11,573 nt of DNA, taken from the NCBI GenBank assembly GCA_946403615.1, contig CAMJAO010000039.1, positions 1 through 11,573 of the forward strand, written 5' to 3'. The notes below the pieces were generated by a model. That model saw only the letters and a list, made by a program, of their open reading frames with translations, was not told the DNA's origin and ran no database searches. Source of the stretch: an uncultured Prevotellaceae bacterium. Its GTDB lineage: Bacteria > Bacteroidota > Bacteroidia > Bacteroidales > Bacteroidaceae. The position numbers and the translations under genes were made by a program. Shown piece after piece: positions 7,732-11,573 of the stretch; position 1 is the stretch's first letter; every line of letters starts with the position of its first letter.

Positions 7732-9611
7732 AAAACAACATTCTCAGGACCATCCTGTTGGCGGTAATTTTACCGCTGATGCCCTGCCAAATGACTGCGG
7801 GCAAGTACCAACACTTCAAGGTATCAACCTATATCCGAGCCCAAGACGTGGCACGGATGGACGATGAGAAGTTTCTCAAGAGTACTTGGGAGACCGTGAG
7901 CAGTCAGGTTGACCTTGACAAGATTTACCTCGAGACGCACCGCGACGCATTTACCGTGCCTGAAAAAACGCTTTTGAAAGTCAAAAAATTTTTCCTCTCC
8001 AAAGGATTGGAAGTGGGTGGCGGCATCACCTTCACACGCTCAGAACCGACAGATTTCGAGACTTACAGTTATGCGCGTGAGAACGAGCGGCAGCAGGTGA
8101 AAGAAATCTCGGAATTCACAGCCAAGCACTTCGATGATTTCATCCTCGATGACTTTTTCTTCATCGACCTGAAAAATGATGACGAGATAGCCGCCAAAGG
8201 CAATAAGAGTTGGACTGAATACCGTTTGCGCCTCATGGCCGACGCCGGACGCGAACTGGTGGTGAACCCCGCCAAAGCCGTCAATCCCAAGGTAAAGGTT
8301 ATCATCAAATACCCCAACTGGTATGACCATTTCCACGGACTGGGATTCAATCTGGAGGAAGAGCCAGCCTATTTCGACGGATTATGGACCGGAACGGAGA
8401 CACGCGACCCCGCATCTGCCCAACACCTGCAAAACTATCTGAGCTATAACATCATCCGCTATTTCGAAAACATCGCTCCGGGACGCAACTATGGCGGCTG
8501 GGTCGATGCCGGAGGCATACACATGAGCATGGACCGCTATGCCGAGCAACTCCATCTGACCATGCTTGCCCGCACGCCTGAAATCATCCTGTGGAACTAC
8601 ATGCAACTGGCTGAGGTGAAAATCACGCCCAATATGCGTGCGCCATGGCAAGACAAGGGCGGAAACAGTTTCCGATATGATGACATGACTGCTCCTTTTA
8701 CCAAAAACGGAAAAACCATCACACCGACCACCATGGCACGTTTCGCCAATGTTACCCTCCACCAGACCGACCAACTGGTGGGCAAATTGGGCAATCCCGT
8801 CGGACTGGTTTCATACAAGCCGTATCACTCGTCGGGTGAGGACTTCCTGCAAAACTACTTGGGTATGATTGGCCTGCCGATGGACATGCATCCGCAATGG
8901 AAAGAGGGCAAAAAACAGATATTACTCACCGAGCAAGCCGCCAAAGACCCGCAAATCGTGGAGAAAATCAAACGGCAATTGAAAAACGGGGGCGATGTCA
9001 TCATCACGACAGGACTGCTAAAAGCCATCCGCGAACCGCTGGCCGACGTCTGCGAACTCTATTGTGGCGACCTGAAAGCCATCGTCAACGATTTCGGATG
9101 GTTAGGCAAGTCTGAACGTGAGTTTATCATCCCACAAGTGAAATACTTCACAAACGATGCATGGGAGGTTGTCAGTGCCGGCCGGCCGCTTACAGGTGGC
9201 GTATCGGGCTATCCTATCTTGTTGCGCGACACCTATTCCAAAGGCATTCTTTTCGTGCTCACCATTCCCGATGATTTCGGCAATCTCTATGACTACCCTG
9301 CCGGCGCGCTCAACGTCATACGCAAGGCTATGAGCAAAGACACCGGCGCATACTTCGAAGGTCCCTCAAAAGTGGCTTTGTTTCCATATGATAACAAAAC
9401 GATGGTGATAGAGAATTTCAACGATGAGGCTGTCAATCTGCGTGTGGTCATCAACGACAAGGTAAGCGCGCTGCGCAACCTTCTCACCGGCGAGCAACTC
9501 AAACCCGTGGAGGTGCAATTCAGCCGCAACCGTTTCATCGGCTATTCCGAAGGACAGACCGTGTTCAACCTGTCGCTGCCCGCTCACAGTTATGTCGGGT
9601 TGGGATATTGA
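7728..9611 (+). CDS. Secreted protein of unknown family, putative TIM-barrel glycoside hydrolase
   Basis: I do not recognise this 627-residue family. Residues 1-24 form a signal peptide; C20 is preceded by Pro, so it is not a good lipobox and a soluble periplasmic protein is likely. Residues about 28-395 alternate predicted strands and helices, with acidic or aromatic motifs at strand ends as in (alpha/beta)8 glycosidases: ILDDFFFID at 139-147, IIKYPNWYDH at 192-201, GTETRD at 222-227, GGWVDAGG at 256-263 and ILWNYMQ at 287-293. E224, D141/D142 and D260 are candidate catalytic residues. About 396-535 resembles a Rossmann-like amidotransferase fold (ILLTEQAA, GGDVIITTG), and about 545-627 looks like a small beta domain. 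This order recalls GH42 beta-galactosidases, but the resemblance is architectural only. The start overlaps the HTCS stop (ATGA) and GH3 follows after 54 bases, so it likely belongs to the same degradation pathway. The substrate is unknown. Confidence 0.85.
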   Translation: MKNNILRTILLAVILPLMPCQMTAGKYQHFKVSTYIRAQDVARMDDEKFLKSTWETVSSQVDLDKIYLETHRDAFTVPEKTLLKVKKFFLSKGLEVGGGITFTRSEPTDFETYSYARENERQQVKEISEFTAKHFDDFILDDFFFIDLKNDDEIAAKGNKSWTEYRLRLMADAGRELVVNPAKAVNPKVKVIIKYPNWYDHFHGLGFNLEEEPAYFDGLWTGTETRDPASAQHLQNYLSYNIIRYFENIAPGRNYGGWVDAGGIHMSMDRYAEQLHLTMLARTPEIILWNYMQLAEVKITPNMRAPWQDKGGNSFRYDDMTAPFTKNGKTITPTTMARFANVTLHQTDQLVGKLGNPVGLVSYKPYHSSGEDFLQNYLGMIGLPMDMHPQWKEGKKQILLTEQAAKDPQIVEKIKRQLKNGGDVIITTGLLKAIREPLADVCELYCGDLKAIVNDFGWLGKSEREFIIPQVKYFTNDAWEVVSAGRPLTGGVSGYPILLRDTYSKGILFVLTIPDDFGNLYDYPAGALNVIRKAMSKDTGAYFEGPSKVALFPYDNKTMVIENFNDEAVNLRVVINDKVSALRNLLTGEQLKPVEVQFSRNRFIGYSEGQTVFNLSLPAHSYVGLGY

Positions 9612-9665
9612 CCACACCTGGCTTCATCTTTTCACACCACCCTATTACTCTCCACCTACACAAAT

Positions 9666-11573
9666 ATGAAATCCTTCAGAATAAGATTATTCGCAGCCGT
9701 TGCCTTCGTCGCAGTGGCAATAAACGCACAGGCACAGCCCTACACATCGAGGCTGACACAATATGAGCCGGAAATAGAATCTATCATCAAGCGTATGACG
9801 CTCGAAGAGAAAATCGACATGCTACACGGCAAAAACATGTTCTCCTCGGCAGGCATACCACGGTTGGGCATCGCCGACATGGAATATGCCGACGGTCCGT
9901 TTGGCATCCGCGAGGAGATGGAACCGCACTCATGGAATTCTATCCATCTGGCGACCGACTCCGCCACTTTCTTCCCCACGGGGTCGGCACTGGCTGCCAC
10001 ATGGAGCACCGAATGGGCATACGCTTACGGCAGAGGCATGAGGCATGAGGCGAGGTTGCGAGGCAAGGACATGATTTTAGGACCAGCCATCAACATACAG
10101 CGCATCCCCACCGGCGGACGCACCTACGAGTATCTGAGTGAAGACCCGTTGCTCAGTGGCGCACTGGCCGTGGCATACACACGCGGAGCACAGATTGACG
10201 GCACTGCGGTGTGTCTGAAGCACTATGCCCTGAACAATCAGGAAGATTACCGTGGATTCGTGGATGTGCGGATATCCGACCGCGCCATGCACGAGATTTA
10301 TCTGCGTCCCTTTGAGATGGCTATCCGCGAGGCAGACGCATGGGGCGTGATGGCGGCATACAATAAAGTGAACGGGCGGTGGTGCTCGGAAAATGAGCAT
10401 CTGCTCAATACCATCCTGCGAAAGCAATGGGGATTCCCGGGTATGGTCATCAGCGACTGGGGCGGTGTCCACTCCACTGTCGATGCAGTGACAGCGGGTA
10501 TGAACGTGGAGATGCCGGGCCAGCGTTATATGGGTCAAGCACTGCTCGATTCCGTGAAAGCGGGAATCGTGAGCGAGGAGGTCATCAACCAGCGCGTCAG
10601 GGAAATACTCCGGGTGAGACTGAACGTCATGCCCATAGCCAAGGAAAAGGCCAACAGCCAACCCGTGGGTAATCCTCATGAAATGCAAATAGCACTGGAA
10701 GTGGCACGCCGCTCCATCGTGCTGCTCAAGAACGACGGTTTGCTGCCAATTAATCCCAAGCGCACCCGTACCATCGCCGTTATCGGCGAGAATGCCGTCA
10801 CAAAGATGGCTTTAGGCGGTGTGGGAGCAGGCGTTAAGACCCGTTGTGAGATAACACCCCTTGAAGGTTTGCAGAAAGCACTGGGAAACAAGGTGAAAAT
10901 CACTTATGCGCAGGGTTACAAGAGCTTTGACCGCAATAGCCGCAACAAGCGTGAGAATCCCGTACATGACGCTGACCAACGACTCGTGGACGAGGCGGTG
11001 AAGGTAGCCAAGCAAGCCGACTTGGTCATCTATTTCGCAGGCGACAACCGCGAAGTGGAGACCGAGGGCTCAGACCGTAAAAGTATCACATTGCCCTCAG
11101 GTCAAGACCAACTGGCTGAGGCTTTGGCAAAAGCGAACTCCAAGATGGTAACGGTCATCGTGTCGGGCGGACCGGTGGATGTTTCTACTGTCAGTCAGGT
11201 GTCGGGTGCCTTGTTGGCATCGTGGTTCAACGGATCGATGGGCGGTCAGGCATTGGCAGAGGTGCTGACCGGACAAGTGTCGCCATCGGGAAAACTGCCT
11301 ATGACATGGCCCAAACGCTTGGAAGACGTGCCCGCATACGCCACCCATTCCTATCCGCAGAACATTGAAAACAACAATCAGGGAGACATCTTCGTGGGAT
11401 TGGTTAATAACCAGAGCAACGAGCGCCGACAGCAACTCATCGCCGAATATGCCGAAGACGGTCTGGTCGGTTATCGGTGGTATGACAGCAAAAATGTGGA
11501 TGTCGCTTACCCCTTTGGCTATGGACTCTCTTATGCGCAATTTGAATACAGCGACATCCATGTCAAGCCCACA
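9666..11573 (+). CDS. Secreted GH3 beta-glycosidase (beta-glucosidase-like), 3' end outside window
   Basis: The visible 636 residues belong to a GH3 exo-acting beta-glycosidase that would release terminal sugars, probably glucose or xylose, from oligosaccharides in the periplasm. Residues 1-23 form a signal peptide ending A-Q-A. The N-terminal (beta/alpha)8 domain shows D76 in ADGPFG, the KH pair K185-H186 in LKHYALNNQ, and the nucleophile D264 in MVISDWGG. The second alpha/beta sandwich domain starts near 340 (SIVLLKNDG), with E465 in REVETEGSDR as likely acid/base and the typical SGKLPMTWP segment. The segment PFGYGLSY at about 617-624 marks entry to a C-terminal fibronectin-III-like domain. 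By family length roughly 100-150 residues are missing beyond the window edge. No PA14 insertion is seen. It follows the 627-residue gene by 54 bases without a visible terminator, so co-transcription is likely. GH3 substrate specificity cannot be read from motifs. Confidence 0.93.
   Translation, partial: MKSFRIRLFAAVAFVAVAINAQAQPYTSRLTQYEPEIESIIKRMTLEEKIDMLHGKNMFSSAGIPRLGIADMEYADGPFGIREEMEPHSWNSIHLATDSATFFPTGSALAATWSTEWAYAYGRGMRHEARLRGKDMILGPAINIQRIPTGGRTYEYLSEDPLLSGALAVAYTRGAQIDGTAVCLKHYALNNQEDYRGFVDVRISDRAMHEIYLRPFEMAIREADAWGVMAAYNKVNGRWCSENEHLLNTILRKQWGFPGMVISDWGGVHSTVDAVTAGMNVEMPGQRYMGQALLDSVKAGIVSEEVINQRVREILRVRLNVMPIAKEKANSQPVGNPHEMQIALEVARRSIVLLKNDGLLPINPKRTRTIAVIGENAVTKMALGGVGAGVKTRCEITPLEGLQKALGNKVKITYAQGYKSFDRNSRNKRENPVHDADQRLVDEAVKVAKQADLVIYFAGDNREVETEGSDRKSITLPSGQDQLAEALAKANSKMVTVIVSGGPVDVSTVSQVSGALLASWFNGSMGGQALAEVLTGQVSPSGKLPMTWPKRLEDVPAYATHSYPQNIENNNQGDIFVGLVNNQSNERRQQLIAEYAEDGLVGYRWYDSKNVDVAYPFGYGLSYAQFEYSDIHVKPT

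Overview
The window looks like part of a polysaccharide utilisation locus (PUL) from a member of the Bacteroidales. The coding sequence is moderately GC-rich, which fits a Prevotellaceae-like genome, but the genus cannot be fixed from sequence alone. The main evidence is a hybrid two-component system (HTCS) regulator of the type Bacteroidota use to control glycan utilisation. It is flanked by secreted glycoside hydrolases, and TAnnTTTG-type -7 promoter elements lie upstream.

Layout. Positions 111-2624 on the minus strand encode a secreted GH9 glycoside hydrolase with a large extra N-terminal domain. Positions 2625-3795 form a long (about 1.17 kb) divergent intergenic region with no convincing gene. 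It holds a terminator-like hairpin just before the GH9 start, an 11-bp inverted repeat, a palindrome overlapping a candidate GH9 promoter, an unexplained GC-richer island, and a GATACA-containing repeat cluster upstream of the regulator. Positions 3796-7731 (+) encode the HTCS: periplasmic propeller and Y_Y_Y sensor, one membrane span, histidine kinase, receiver and AraC-type DNA-binding domain in one 1311-residue chain. Positions 7728-9611 (+) encode a secreted 627-residue protein that I do not recognise. It reads like an (alpha/beta)8-barrel glycosidase with GH42-like domain order. Positions 9666 to the window end (+) encode a secreted GH3 beta-glycosidase, cut off by the window edge.

How they may work together. 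The HTCS stop overlaps the next start (ATGA), and only 54 bases separate the 627-residue gene from GH3 with no visible terminator, so the three plus-strand genes are probably one operon. The likely circuit is this: an oligosaccharide released in the periplasm binds the HTCS propeller, the phosphorylated regulator binds the repeats in the divergent region, and both the operon and the GH9 gene respond. GH9 plus GH3 suggests a beta-linked glucan such as cellulose-, xyloglucan- or mixed-linkage-type oligosaccharides, but the substrate is an inference. No SusC/SusD pair is in the window. The best candidates for undescribed biology are the 627-residue protein and the structured regulatory region.
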